NCBI RefSeq assembly: GCF_023661085.1
Contig: NZ_JAHDJT010000068.1
Span: 1-7,086 of the forward strand
DNA: 7,086 bases
Direction: 5' to 3'
From: Wolbachia pipientis
GTDB taxonomy: Bacteria; Pseudomonadota; Alphaproteobacteria; Rickettsiales; Anaplasmataceae
The position numbers and the translations under genes are program-made. Below, in pieces: positions 1 to 6,956 of the stretch. Each line of letters starts with the position of its first letter. Within the stretch, counting starts at the first letter, position 1. The notes beneath the pieces are model-generated. The model worked only from the letters and a program-made list of their open reading frames with translations, searched no databases and had not been told where the DNA came from.

Positions 1-15
1 AAGCTCTCTTGTCAT
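1..15 (-). CDS. Start of an outward-reading gene (5 codons, runs off the window)
   Basis: The minus strand reads ATG at 15-13 followed by Thr-Arg-Glu-Leu, then leaves the window. The case for a real gene start is the promoter at 89-61 and the AGGTTAAA just upstream. The same start with the same first five codons recurs at 7040 on the plus strand, where the frame stays open and hydrophobic. Nothing can be said about the product. If the two are paralogues, the window lies between two copies of one gene pointing away from each other. The repeat could instead have carried only the promoter and a few codons to a different gene. Confidence 0.35.
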
Positions 16-60
16 TTTAACCTGTACAGATTGGGAAGTTAAACAAATAACTTCACTACT

Positions 61-89
61 ATGATAATGGGACTGGTGGAGGTTGTCAA
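61..89 (-). promoter_or_regulatory. Sigma-70 type promoter of the leftward outward gene
   Basis: On the minus strand TTGACA (89-84) is followed after exactly 17 bases by TATCAT (66-61). That is a perfect -35 box and a 5/6 -10 box at ideal spacing. The same two boxes occur in the other repeat arm although the spacer between them differs at 6 of 17 positions, which suggests that the boxes have been kept by selection. The expected transcription start is near 53-55, leaving a leader of roughly 40 bases before the ATG at 15. Confidence 0.7.
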
Positions 90-151
90 GCAGTTTTTTG
101 ACTCATCTCCCTTCTTCCAAAACATTGGTAAAACTGTAGCTATAAAAGCTT

Positions 152-832
152 TCACAACAGCCTATTTTCCTTGAAACTAAAATAGCTATCGAATGTGATA
201 ATAATGTGGTCTACTAATTCTATTCCTACACTTTTGCAAGCCTCTGCTAGTTACCTAGTGAGGGATATATCGCTACTTGAAGGCTGTGTATCCCCGCTTG
301 GATGGTTGTGAGATATTACAATAGACGTTGAGCCAATTAAAAGAGCACGTTTTATGATTTCTCTAACATAAAGGGGTGTTTGATCTATTGTGCCGACGTT
401 TTGCAAGTCTTCCGCCATTATACGATACTTTTTATTCATGTAAATGACGCGAAAGTTTTCCTTATTGAGGCTTCCTATGCTTATTCTTAAGTAATCAAGC
501 AGTTTTTTCCAATTATTGATTATAGGCAGGTCCTTTATTTCTTCTCTTGCAGAGCGAACAAAGGCTTGTTTTACACAAAAAATGGCAGATATAGCTGCGT
601 TGTTGACTCCATCAATGTTTCGCAGTACTTCTAAATCAGCATTAAAAACCTTATTTAAACTACCAAAGTTCTCTATCAAACTCTTTGCTACTGGCTTTAC
701 GTCAATTCTACTGTATGCTGAGTACAAAATATGCTCTAAAACCTCATAATCGAGCAGTGATTGTCCATTATCCAGAATAATTTTCTCCCTTAAGCGCTTT
801 CTATGCCCTTTTTTGTAATCTTTCACCATCAA
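152..832 (-). pseudogene. radC: RadC-like JAB/MPN-domain protein, interrupted by an in-frame TAA
   Basis: This is a RadC family protein (JAB/MPN metalloprotease-like fold; cellular role unsettled despite the old name DNA repair protein). Counted from the TTG at 832 (an ATG follows at 829 and is as likely the start), residues about 9-98 form the helix-hairpin-helix-like N-terminal part, with GHRKRLREK and LLDYEVLEHIL. Residues about 105-193 begin the JAB domain. They contain a complete JAMM metal motif: His175, His177 and Asp188 in SHNHPSGDTQPSSSD. A TAA at 253-251 then ends the frame at 193 residues. The same frame continues for 32 more codons to a TGA at 154-152 and encodes typical RadC C-terminal sequence, including VGIELVDHIII and YFSFKENRLL. 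One base change (AAA or CAA to TAA) explains the break, and the intact protein would be about 225 residues. The metal motif survives, but the last strand and helix of the fold would be lost. Wolbachia carries RadC genes in WO prophage regions, but no other phage gene is visible here. Confidence 0.88.
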
Positions 833-942
833 TAAATTGCTTGCTGCGTATTCCCTATAATAAGAAATTAGGATCTTAAGGTAAAATATTTAATAAATCT
901 CTGTTATTCCAGACACAACGCTCGTTTACTTGAACAGATCTC

Positions 943-971
943 TTGACTTATGTACTTTATGCTCCTAAAAT
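943..971 (+). promoter_or_regulatory. Promoter of the secG-pyrG-tadA unit
   Basis: TTGACT (943-948) and TAAAAT (966-971) are separated by exactly 17 bases, matching 5/6 at -35 and 5/6 at -10. The expected transcription start is around 978, 15 or so bases before the secG ATG at 994. The TTG that opens the longest secG frame is the first half of this -35 box, which argues against using it as a start codon. Confidence 0.6.
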
Positions 972-993
972 TTTTATTTTCAGCCCTATTACA

Positions 994-1314
994 ATGTCAG
1001 TAACGATACTCAGTGCGCTCCAAATAATATTAGTTGTTGTTCTAGTAATTTTAGTGCTCTTGCAGCCACCTGGGAGTAGTCCGCTGAGTGGCTTTAGCAA
1101 TTCACAGCAGGGGCTCAATTCAATGATTCCGGTGAAATCTTCTGCAAACCCGCTTAGCAAAACAACAGCTATAGTTGCCGGATTATTTATTATAAACACA
1201 TTGCTATTATCAGGATTATGTTCAAAAGATGTGCATAAGAAGTCAATTGCAGAAAAAATCATACTAGAAAAAAAACAAGAAAATGAATCTACTTCTGTTC
1301 CTTTTGAAAATTGA
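994..1314 (+). CDS. secG: SecG, preprotein translocase subunit
   Basis: SecG is the small accessory membrane subunit of the SecYEG channel and assists SecA-driven export across the inner membrane. The predicted 106-residue protein has the family layout. A first transmembrane helix lies at about 3-23 ([20 protein letters not shown]). A polar Gly/Ser/Asn-rich loop follows, with [17 protein letters not shown], and a second helix lies at about 57-75. The charged tail, rich in Lys and Glu, is longer than in minimal SecG proteins but usual in alphaproteobacteria. The ATG at 994 is preferred over a TTG at 943, because 943 is part of the promoter and the 17 extra residues do not resemble SecG. No clear Shine-Dalgarno precedes 994, as expected for a short leader. 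The gene is followed by pyrG with a one-base overlap, an arrangement also seen in other alphaproteobacteria. Confidence 0.9.
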   Translation: MSVTILSALQIILVVVLVILVLLQPPGSSPLSGFSNSQQGLNSMIPVKSSANPLSKTTAIVAGLFIINTLLLSGLCSKDVHKKSIAEKIILEKKQENESTSVPFEN

Positions 1315-2918
1315 TGAAGGAAGCTAAATTTATCTTTGTAACAGGCGGGGTCGTTTCATCACTTGGCAAGGGTTTAGTTGCTTCAAGTGTAGGCACACTT
1401 CTTCAAGCTCATGGCTTTGGAGTCCGTATCAGGAAACTTGATCCGTATCTGAATATTGATCCTGGAACAATGAACCCAATTCAACACGGGGAAGTATTCG
1501 TCACAGAAGATGGTGCTGAAACTGATTTGGACCTTGGGCATTATGAGCGCTTTACTGGAATTAAAGCAACCAAAGACGACAATGTAACAACTGGTAAAGT
1601 GTATCATGAGTTACTGAAGAAAGAAAGGCATGGTGATTATCTGGGCAAAACTGTGCAAGTTATTCCTCATGTGACAGATTTAATCAAATCGTTTATTTTT
1701 AATGGTACGGAAGGTTTAGATTTTGTAATATGTGAAATTGGCGGAACTGTAGGTGATATTGAAAGCCAACCTTTTTTGGAAGCCATACGTCAAATCAGCT
1801 ATAAGCTTGGAAAACAAAGAGTTATCCTTATACACTTGACCTTGGTACCATATCTTACTGCAGCTCAAGAATTAAAAACAAAACCAACACAGCATTCAAT
1901 TCGAGAGTTAAACTTTGCGGGGTTGCAACCAGATATTATATTATGTCGTAGCGAGAAAGAAATTTCTGATAATCAAAGAAGAAAAATAGCCAATCTTTGT
2001 AACGTTTCTTTGCCTAATGTAATACCTGCCCCTGATGTGAGCCATATATATGAGCTACCGGTTTTATATAATCAGTGTGGACTTGGTACACAAGTTTTGG
2101 AACATTTTAACTTGAATAAGCCAAAACCAAGCCTAACTGAATGGGATCGAATAGTACACTCTATGAGACACCCAACACAGGAAGTTACTGTGTCTATAGT
2201 AGGAAAATACACTGAATTCCCCGATGCGTATAAATCACTAGTTGAAGCATTAAACCATGGTGCAATTAGTAATAAGGTCAAGGTAAAAATAAATTGGATT
2301 AATTCAAGGGAGAAGAGTGAAGAACCTATCAACAAAAAACTCATAGAAGAGAAATTGCAGAATTCCCATGCAATCCTCGTTCCAGGTGGATTTGGTGATG
2401 ATGGAGTAGAAGGTAAAATATCGGCAATAAGTTACGCTCGCACGCGTAATATCCCATTTTTTGGAATATGTCTTGGTATGCAGCTTGCAGTTATTGAATT
2501 TGCTCGCAATGTCATTAAGCTTGAAGATGTGCACTCCGAAGAATTTTGTACCTGTAAGCATCCGATCATTAAGCTAGCTAGCAATAAGAATATTGACCTT
2601 GGTGGAACCATGAGACTTGGGGCGTATAAATGTAATATAAGCCCAAATTCCAAAATGGCGGATGCGTATAGTGATATTACCATCTCAGAAAGGCATAGAC
2701 ACAGATACGTAATTGATTTAGATTATAAAGATGATTTAGAAAAAAATGGGTTGATATGCAGTGGTATATCAGGAGATGGAGCGTGTATAGAGGCAGTGGA
2801 GCTGGAAAATCACCCATGGTTTATCGGCGTGCAATTTCACCCGGAGTTCCAATCAAGGCCTTTTTCTCCTCATCCTCTTTTTGTGTCGTTTATTAAGGCA
2901 GCAGCTAACACAATTTAA
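1314..2918 (+). CDS. pyrG: CTP synthase (glutamine hydrolysing)
   Basis: PyrG makes CTP from UTP, ATP and glutamine, the last step of pyrimidine nucleotide synthesis, in the cytoplasm. The 534-residue protein is close to the usual 535-545. The N-terminal synthetase domain starts with [16 protein letters not shown], whose nucleotide loop includes Lys19. It continues with [31 protein letters not shown] and [12 protein letters not shown]. The C-terminal class I glutamine amidotransferase domain has an oxyanion glycine region at PGGFGDDG, nucleophile Cys386 in GICLGMQ, and His509 and Glu511 in QFHPEF, so the triad is complete. The ATG at 1314 shares its A with the secG TGA (TGATG), implying translational coupling to secG. 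An in-frame TTG one codon earlier is less likely. tadA follows after 22 bases, probably in the same transcript. Nothing suggests decay, which fits an essential gene. Confidence 0.98.
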   Translation: MKEAKFIFVTGGVVSSLGKGLVASSVGTLLQAHGFGVRIRKLDPYLNIDPGTMNPIQHGEVFVTEDGAETDLDLGHYERFTGIKATKDDNVTTGKVYHELLKKERHGDYLGKTVQVIPHVTDLIKSFIFNGTEGLDFVICEIGGTVGDIESQPFLEAIRQISYKLGKQRVILIHLTLVPYLTAAQELKTKPTQHSIRELNFAGLQPDIILCRSEKEISDNQRRKIANLCNVSLPNVIPAPDVSHIYELPVLYNQCGLGTQVLEHFNLNKPKPSLTEWDRIVHSMRHPTQEVTVSIVGKYTEFPDAYKSLVEALNHGAISNKVKVKINWINSREKSEEPINKKLIEEKLQNSHAILVPGGFGDDGVEGKISAISYARTRNIPFFGICLGMQLAVIEFARNVIKLEDVHSEEFCTCKHPIIKLASNKNIDLGGTMRLGAYKCNISPNSKMADAYSDITISERHRHRYVIDLDYKDDLEKNGLICSGISGDGACIEAVELENHPWFIGVQFHPEFQSRPFSPHPLFVSFIKAAANTI

Positions 2919-2940
2919 AAAAGAAGATTAGCAGAGGAAA

Positions 2941-3375
2941 GTGTTTAGATACCGATATATGGAGCTTGCAATAGAGCAAGCAAAACTTGCCCAAAAAAGT
3001 GACGAAGTTCCCATAGGCGCTGTAATAGTGAGTAGAAGCAATGTTGTTTCTTCCGCGCACAACATATCCAACGATCCAACTGCACATGCGGAGATGTTAG
3101 TAATTAGACAAGCATGTAGATTGCTTTCAACGTCAGTACTTTGTGATGCTGACGTGTATGTAACATTAGAACCGTGCCCTATGTGTGCTCAAGCTATCTC
3201 CTTTGCAAGAATTAAACGATTGTATTTTGGAGCTTATAATCCAAAAGGTGGAGGAATTGAAAATGGTGCTAAAATATTCCAATTTTGCAACCATGTACCT
3301 GAAGTTTATGGTGGGATATTAGAAACAGAGTGCTCTTTTTTGCTAAAAGATTTTTTTGAAAAACTGAGAACCTAA
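2941..3375 (+). CDS. tadA: tRNA adenosine(34) deaminase, TadA type
   Basis: TadA converts adenosine-34 of tRNA-Arg(ACG) to inosine so that the anticodon can read CGU, CGC and CGA codons. The 144-residue protein is a full-length zinc cytidine/deoxycytidylate deaminase fold. The zinc ligand His49 and proton-shuttling Glu51 are in TAHAEML. Ligands Cys79 and Cys82 are in EPCPMC. The family-typical ISFARIKRLYFGAYNPKGG and C-terminal GGILETECSFLLKDFF support TadA over a guanine or cytosine deaminase. The GTG at 2941 is taken as the start. AGAGGA (2933-2938) lies unusually close to it, two bases away. An ATG at 2959 would trim six residues but sits about 20 bases from that site. The gene is 22 bases downstream of pyrG and is most likely the last gene of the secG unit. 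Confidence 0.9.
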   Translation: MFRYRYMELAIEQAKLAQKSDEVPIGAVIVSRSNVVSSAHNISNDPTAHAEMLVIRQACRLLSTSVLCDADVYVTLEPCPMCAQAISFARIKRLYFGAYNPKGGGIENGAKIFQFCNHVPEVYGGILETECSFLLKDFFEKLRT

Positions 3376-3380
3376 TTAGG

Positions 3381-3407
3381 CTTTGTCATTCCAGCGTGTA
3401 CTGGTTA
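3381..3407. repeat. Possible fragment of a dispersed Wolbachia intergenic repeat
   Basis: The sequence TTGTCATTCCAGCGTG followed by TACTGG resembles, from memory, the short palindromic repeat (GTCATTCCAG...CTGGAAT) scattered through Wolbachia and Rickettsia intergenic DNA. Here only a 4-bp CCAG/CTGG stem with a 6-base loop remains. A related ATTCCAG occurs at 907-913. It lies between the convergent tadA and transporter genes and overlaps the tail of the ancestral transporter frame. It is too weak to call a terminator. Confidence 0.3.
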
Positions 3408-4766
3408 AGTTGAGTGTCTCTCTTTTAATCTTGCAATCCTTTCAATTTCACTAACAGAAAGTGTATGATTTATACCCCAGAATTTTTACCAATCAAAATC
3501 TTTATCTTGTGGTTTTATTTGCAATATTGCCACCAAACTGATCAATAAGCAGAAGATTATATAAAGCCCAGCAGCAAAGTTTATTTGAGGGAATGTTATA
3601 GTAAACCAAGTACATATCATCGGAGTAAATCCGCCATGCAAAGCATAAGAGATGTTGCGTGATAAACTCACTCCACTAAATCTAACATTAGCGGGGAAGA
3701 GTTCAGATGCGACTATTCCTATAGGATTTATACCCCTTTCTACTATAGAAAGAACCATTACACTAAGCATAATTATAAGATAACTTTTATAGTGGTATGC
3801 AATAGATAACATGGGACAACACAGTACCATAGTAATCACTATGAATAGGATTGCAGTCCGCTCTTTTCCCACCTTATCAGCTAACATTCCAAATGCTATT
3901 GAAGATATCGGCATTAATACACTGGTTATAATGAGCACAACTTCGTTGACATATGTTGTTACATACGTCTCAACCGATACTATTTCCTTTGCAATTGTTC
4001 TGAGAAATATGGTGAATCCAACAGCAACATTAACGGGTATAGATATTAAAATAGCAAGTGTAAGAGCTCTCTTGTAGCGTTTTATAAGCTCTATTATTGG
4101 CAAATCAGGTAAATTTCTTTGTTCTCGACTTTTTTCATATGCTGGAGTTTCTCCTAATGTGTATATACTATATGCACTAATCAGTCCCAAAACAGCTGAA
4201 AAAGTAAACGGTATTCTCCAACCCCAAGCGTTAAAATCAGTGATTTTTTTACAGATGACCACCATTGCCACAGAAAGCAAAACGCCAATGGAGCGACCAA
4301 AACTTATTACTCCAAAAAACATTCCTAGCTTTTTCTTATTAGGTAAATGCTCTATGAGATAAACAGAACTGCCTCCTTGTTCAGCGCCGAGCGCAATCCC
4401 TTGTGTTAGATGGATTGCAAGGAGCAACATAGTGGAAGCTACACCTATCCGACTATAACCTGGAATAAACGCAACGAGGCTAGACGGAATCGATATTAGC
4501 AAAATGGCAATTGTTAACGCTACCCTCCTTCCATATCTGTCACCAATGTGACCAAATACAAATGCGCCAAGTGGCCTTACCATAGCACCCAGTCCTGCAA
4601 TTCCAAACAATTGCAATATGTTGTAGTAAACGTCTTTTGCAGAACAAAACTCTCTACTGATTATATTAACCAGGTCAATAAAAAGCATGTGATCATACCA
4701 TATTGCTACTCTGCAGAGTATTGTTGATATCAATACCCTTGTTTGCTGATTGCACACTAAATTCAA
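3405..4766 (-). pseudogene. MFS transporter, metabolite:H+ symporter (ProP/KgtP-like) type, with probable premature TAA
   Basis: This inner-membrane secondary transporter has the signature of the metabolite:H+ symporter branch of the major facilitator superfamily. MVRPLGAFVFGHIGDRYGRR (residues 62-81, motif A), then ALGAEQGGSS, WGWRIPFTFS (181-190) and LGETPAYE fit the family, and about 12 hydrophobic segments are visible. The substrate cannot be read from sequence. Wolbachia homologues are often labelled proline/betaine transporter. The start is uncertain: TTG 4766 or GTG 4757, with no ATG in frame. A TAA at 3488-3486 ends the frame after 426 residues at KDFDW. The same frame then stays open for 26 more codons, reading KFWGINHTLSVSEIERIARL and six further residues, and stops at 3407-3405. 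That tail looks like a genuine cytoplasmic C-terminus, so I infer a recent nonsense change. All membrane segments are upstream of it, so the shortened protein may still work, and a database annotation may simply list 3486-4766 as intact. Confidence 0.7.
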
Positions 4767-4794
4767 TTCGTAAATGTTTGCCCATTTTAGCTAG

Positions 4795-5024
4795 TTTTTA
4801 GGATCTAGTAAAGCTGTAACCCAAGGTGTGAGGTTGACTTTTTTATTATGGTATATGATAATTGAAATGCTCAAAATTATGATGGGATATGTGCAGTGGA
4901 AAGAAATATGAAGTGTAGTTGATAAGAAGGGAAGTTTAAGTAAGGATAATGTAATCGAAAAAACAGAAAAAGCATTAGGGAGCAGGTTAAACAAACTAAC
5001 AAGTCAGTTAGGTGGAACCTATGA
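4795..5024 (+). pseudogene. 3' part of an unrecognised gene, broken by a stop and by an IS5-type insertion
   Basis: After a TAG at 4792 one plus-strand frame runs for about 76 codons with a single TGA at 4909-4911. Before the TGA it encodes FLGSSKAVTQGVRLTFLLWY and then a hydrophobic segment MIIEMLKIMMGYV, probably a membrane helix. After it comes a charged, coiled-coil-like tail, VVDKKGSLSKDNVIEKTEKA, ending in SRLNKLTSQLGGTYE. At 5025 the insertion-sequence end begins and the frame becomes unrelated, stopping at 5044. Steady coding-like composition on both sides of the TGA in one frame is the reason to call a gene remnant. No start is visible, so the 5' part is missing. I do not recognise the family. 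Confidence 0.5.
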
Positions 5025-5238
5025 GGCTTTGTTGCATGGCAACTAAAAAACCTAGTGGTTACTGACAAAATTCATTATAGAGTAGCTATTTAATTACCTA
5101 AGAAAGAATATGCTACAGAAAATGAAAGTCAGTAACCCAAAAGAATATAACAAATTTCTCCGGGAAAGAGGAAATATTTTTCACTACATTAATGAGGCTA
5201 TCGAAAATTGGTACGACAATAGTCCAAAAATACAAGGT
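5025..5238 (+). mobile_element. Left end of a truncated IS5-family insertion sequence
   Basis: GGCTTTGTTGCATGGC at 5025-5040 resembles the terminal inverted repeat of IS5-family elements (IS903 begins GGCTTTGTTG). About 85 bases further in, a transposase start appears, the expected layout of an IS left end. Recognisable transposase sequence stops around 5238, and no matching right end (GCAACAAAGCC) follows anywhere before nuoF. So this is a stub of roughly 214 bases whose rest has been deleted. The element landed in the gene remnant that ends at 5024. It cannot move by itself. Confidence 0.7.
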
Positions 5239-5277
5239 TACAAGAGTCTCTACAATATGCAGCTCCCATATCTGTAG
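5110..5277 (+). pseudogene. N-terminal fragment of an IS5-family transposase
   Basis: From ATG 5110 (or ATG 5122) the frame reads MKVSNPKEYNKFLRERGNIF, then HYINEAIENWYDNSPKIQG. This is the N-terminal region of the IS5-type DDE transposases seen in many Wolbachia genomes, where KIQGG is normally followed by a Tyr-Ser-Asp motif and a helix-turn-helix-like segment. Here homology ends at the Gly of 5236-5238. The next dozen residues (YKSLYNMQLPYL) before the TAG at 5275 are foreign and derive from the opposite-strand gene fragment joined at this point. Intact transposases of the family are several hundred residues long. The whole catalytic DDE domain is absent, so the product would be inactive. 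Recognition is from memory of the family. Confidence 0.72.
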
Positions 5278-5376
5278 TATATGTGCGGGCTTATTATTAA
5301 ATTTAAATTTTTCTAAACTTTGCCTAGGTTGGATTTTCACCCGCTGTGTTCTAAACGCTTCTCTTGTCACACTCAT
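5239..5376 (-). pseudogene. 5' fragment of an unrecognised gene, joined tail-in to the IS stub
   Basis: On the minus strand ATG 5376 opens a frame that begins MSVTREAFRTQRVKIQPRQS and continues with LEKFKFNNKPAHILQIWELH and IVETLVTL. It is preceded by AAGGA at a spacing of seven bases, the best Shine-Dalgarno in the window. From about 5238 downward the frame only runs through the antisense of the transposase fragment, so about 46 codons are original. The polar, basic N-terminus with a good ribosome site suggests a once-real gene whose body was removed when it was joined to the IS. I do not recognise the family. A short live ORF of 87 codons (5376 to 5113) is formally possible. Confidence 0.45.
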
Positions 5377-5383
5377 AATGTTT

Positions 5384-5388
5384 TTTCC
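5384..5388 (-). promoter_or_regulatory. Ribosome binding site of the minus-strand gene fragment
   Basis: The minus strand reads AAGGA, seven bases before the ATG at 5376. It is the main reason for treating this ATG as a former gene start, because most starts in the window have weak or no Shine-Dalgarno sequences. Confidence 0.5.
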
Positions 5389-5477
5389 TTATATTAAAAT
5401 TTGTTGATTTAGCTACAGTAGTTTAAATAGCAAACCATAGAAACTTGGTTGAAGTTAGTAACGACAAAAATTTTTTA

Positions 5478-5591
5478 TTGACTCAATTCCATTTTATTAC
5501 GTAATTTACTTTAATTTTTCTTGCAAGTTCTCAACTGGGTGTGTATCTTTACGTGAGTAAGGGTTGTATCCTATACGGCTAATTTTATAAA
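5478..5591 (+). promoter_or_regulatory. Candidate promoter region of nuoF
   Basis: Three partial sigma-70-like pairs can be read. TTGACT at 5478-5483 has a poor -10 at normal spacing. TTGCAA (5521-5526) with TATCTT (5544-5549) has 17-base spacing. TTGTAT (5564-5569) with TATAAA (5586-5591) has 16-base spacing. The last has the best -10 box and would give a leader of about 60 bases before the ATG at 5657. None is decisive. Together they only indicate that nuoF is probably transcribed from its own promoter, since no gene lies just upstream on this strand. Confidence 0.3.
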
Positions 5592-5656
5592 ATTAACAAA
5601 TAAGCGTGAGAGGAGTTCGTTTCAAGCGTTACTCCTTCACTAAGGTTTCAAAAGCC

Positions 5657-6943
5657 ATGGTGAAAGAACAAGACAAAATATTCACTAATTTGAGTGGTAA
5701 AGGAACTTCACTACTTAAGGATGCAAAAAAACGTGGTAATTGGCAAAAAACAAAAGAGCTACTGGATTTAGGGTCAGAGAAAATCATTGATGAAGTAAAA
5801 AAATCTGGCTTAAGAGGTCGAGGGGGTGCAGGGTTTTCCACCGGTCTTAAGTGGAGCTTTATGCCCAAAAATCCTTCAAAAGAACAACCAACATATTTAG
5901 TAGTTAACGCAGACGAGTCAGAGCCAGGTACATGCAAAGACAGAGATATATTACGATATGAGCCACACAAGCTACTTGAGGGTATTCTTCTGGCTGGAAG
6001 AGCAATCTGCGCGTCAGTTGCGTATATTTATATCAGGGGTGAGTTTTATAATGAATATTTAGTTCTAAAAAAGGCACTTGAGGAAGCCTATAAGGAAGGA
6101 CTGATTGGAAAAAATGCCTGTAAATCGGGCTATGACCTCGATGTATTTATACATAGGGGAGCAGGAGCTTACATATGTGGAGAAGAAACAGCTCAGCTTG
6201 AATCAATTGAAGGAAAAAAGGGCTTTCCTCGCATGAAGCCCCCATTCCCTGCAGGTGTTGGGCTTTTTGGCTGTCCAACCACGATAAACAACGTTGAAAC
6301 CATAGCTATGGTTCCAGATATTCTGCGTCGTGGAGGAGAATGGTTTGCGTCTCTTGGCAAACCAAACAATACCGGTACTAAAATATTTTGTATTTCGGGA
6401 CACGTAAACAACCCGTGTAATGTTGAAGAAGAGCTCGGAATTCCACTGCGTGAGTTAATTGAAAAATACGCAGGTGGAGTGCGAGAGGGTTGGGATAATT
6501 TACTTGCTGTGATACCTGGCGGATCTTCAGTGCCACTTATTCCGAAATCTATATGTGATACTATTGAAATGGATTTTGATTCACTAATAGGTGTACAATC
6601 AAGTCTTGGTACTGCTGCTGTCATAGTAATGGATAAATCAACTGACATAATAGCTGCAATAGAGAGGCTATCGCATTTCTATATGCATGAATCATGTGGG
6701 CAATGTACACCATGTCGTGAAGGTACTGGATGGATGTGGAGAATTATGAAAAGGATGGTAACAGGGAACATTAGACCTGGTGAAATAGATAAGTTACTTG
6801 ATCTTACAACTCAAATAGAAGGGCATACGATTTGCGCACTTGGTGATGCTGCAGCTTGGCCGATTCAGGGATTAATTAGGCATTTCCGCCACGTTATCGA
6901 AGAGAGAGCACAATTCAGTAGAAGTTGCGTGCGAACACTGTAG
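5657..6943 (+). CDS. nuoF: NADH-quinone oxidoreductase subunit F (complex I, NADH/FMN subunit)
   Basis: NuoF is the peripheral-arm subunit of respiratory complex I that oxidises NADH, holds FMN and carries the N3 iron-sulfur cluster, on the cytoplasmic side of the inner membrane. The 428-residue protein is full length. FMN and NADH binding glycine motifs are at [10 protein letters not shown] (51-60), NADESEPGT (84-92) and [12 protein letters not shown] (168-179). The 4Fe-4S ligands are Cys347, Cys350 and Cys353 in ESCGQCTPC and Cys393 in HTICALGD. One mild oddity is Gln180, where ETALLES is usual. ATG 5657 is chosen as start, with AAGG at 5642-5645. The frame can extend to GTG 5606, but the extra 17 residues do not look like NuoF. 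GAGAGGAG at 5608-5615 is a strong Shine-Dalgarno-like site with no start codon at a suitable distance. No nuoE or nuoG is adjacent, which fits the scattered nuo genes of Rickettsiales. Confidence 0.96.
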   Translation: MVKEQDKIFTNLSGKGTSLLKDAKKRGNWQKTKELLDLGSEKIIDEVKKSGLRGRGGAGFSTGLKWSFMPKNPSKEQPTYLVVNADESEPGTCKDRDILRYEPHKLLEGILLAGRAICASVAYIYIRGEFYNEYLVLKKALEEAYKEGLIGKNACKSGYDLDVFIHRGAGAYICGEETAQLESIEGKKGFPRMKPPFPAGVGLFGCPTTINNVETIAMVPDILRRGGEWFASLGKPNNTGTKIFCISGHVNNPCNVEEELGIPLRELIEKYAGGVREGWDNLLAVIPGGSSVPLIPKSICDTIEMDFDSLIGVQSSLGTAAVIVMDKSTDIIAAIERLSHFYMHESCGQCTPCREGTGWMWRIMKRMVTGNIRPGEIDKLLDLTTQIEGHTICALGDAAAWPIQGLIRHFRHVIEERAQFSRSCVRTL

Positions 6944-6956
6944 CCATGGTGGATAC

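Larger units (their letters stand above)
1..98 (-). repeat. Left arm of a 98-bp inverted repeat with promoter and gene start
   Basis: This stretch is the reverse complement of 6957-7054, aligned without gaps (position k pairs with 7055-k). By eye I count nine mismatches in 98. Only two (positions 24 and 50) fall in the first 66 bases, six fall in the 17-bp promoter spacer, and one is at 91. Homology stops near 98, in a run of T. On the minus strand the arm holds, in order, a -35 box, a -10 box, a short leader, an AGGT Shine-Dalgarno-like site and an ATG with four further codons. The repeat may continue beyond the left edge of the window. Confidence 0.93.

Noticed and set aside
251..832. radC as evidence of a prophage in this window
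   Set aside because: RadC genes occur in WO prophages, but the neighbours are housekeeping genes and no phage structural, integrase or replication gene is visible.
943..993. N-terminal extension of SecG from a TTG at 943
   Set aside because: The TTG is the start of a TTGACT -35 box paired at 17 bases with TAAAAT. The extra residues do not resemble SecG, and the ATG at 994 gives a standard protein.
957..1262. 101-codon open frame on the minus strand across secG
   Set aside because: It is antisense to a clear secG with matching family sequence and has no recognisable protein or ribosome site of its own.
3371..3380. CCTAATTAGG palindrome at the tadA stop as a terminator
   Set aside because: The stem is only three base pairs with a four-base loop and is not followed by a T run.
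4766..4787. Alternative transporter start from ATG 4785 on the minus strand
   Set aside because: That ATG is in a different frame. Its translation is polar and unlike a transporter, and joining it would need a frameshift for which there is no other sign.
6193..6648. 151-codon minus-strand frame inside nuoF
   Set aside because: It is entirely antisense to conserved NuoF motifs, and its serine/proline-rich translation is typical of a shadow frame.
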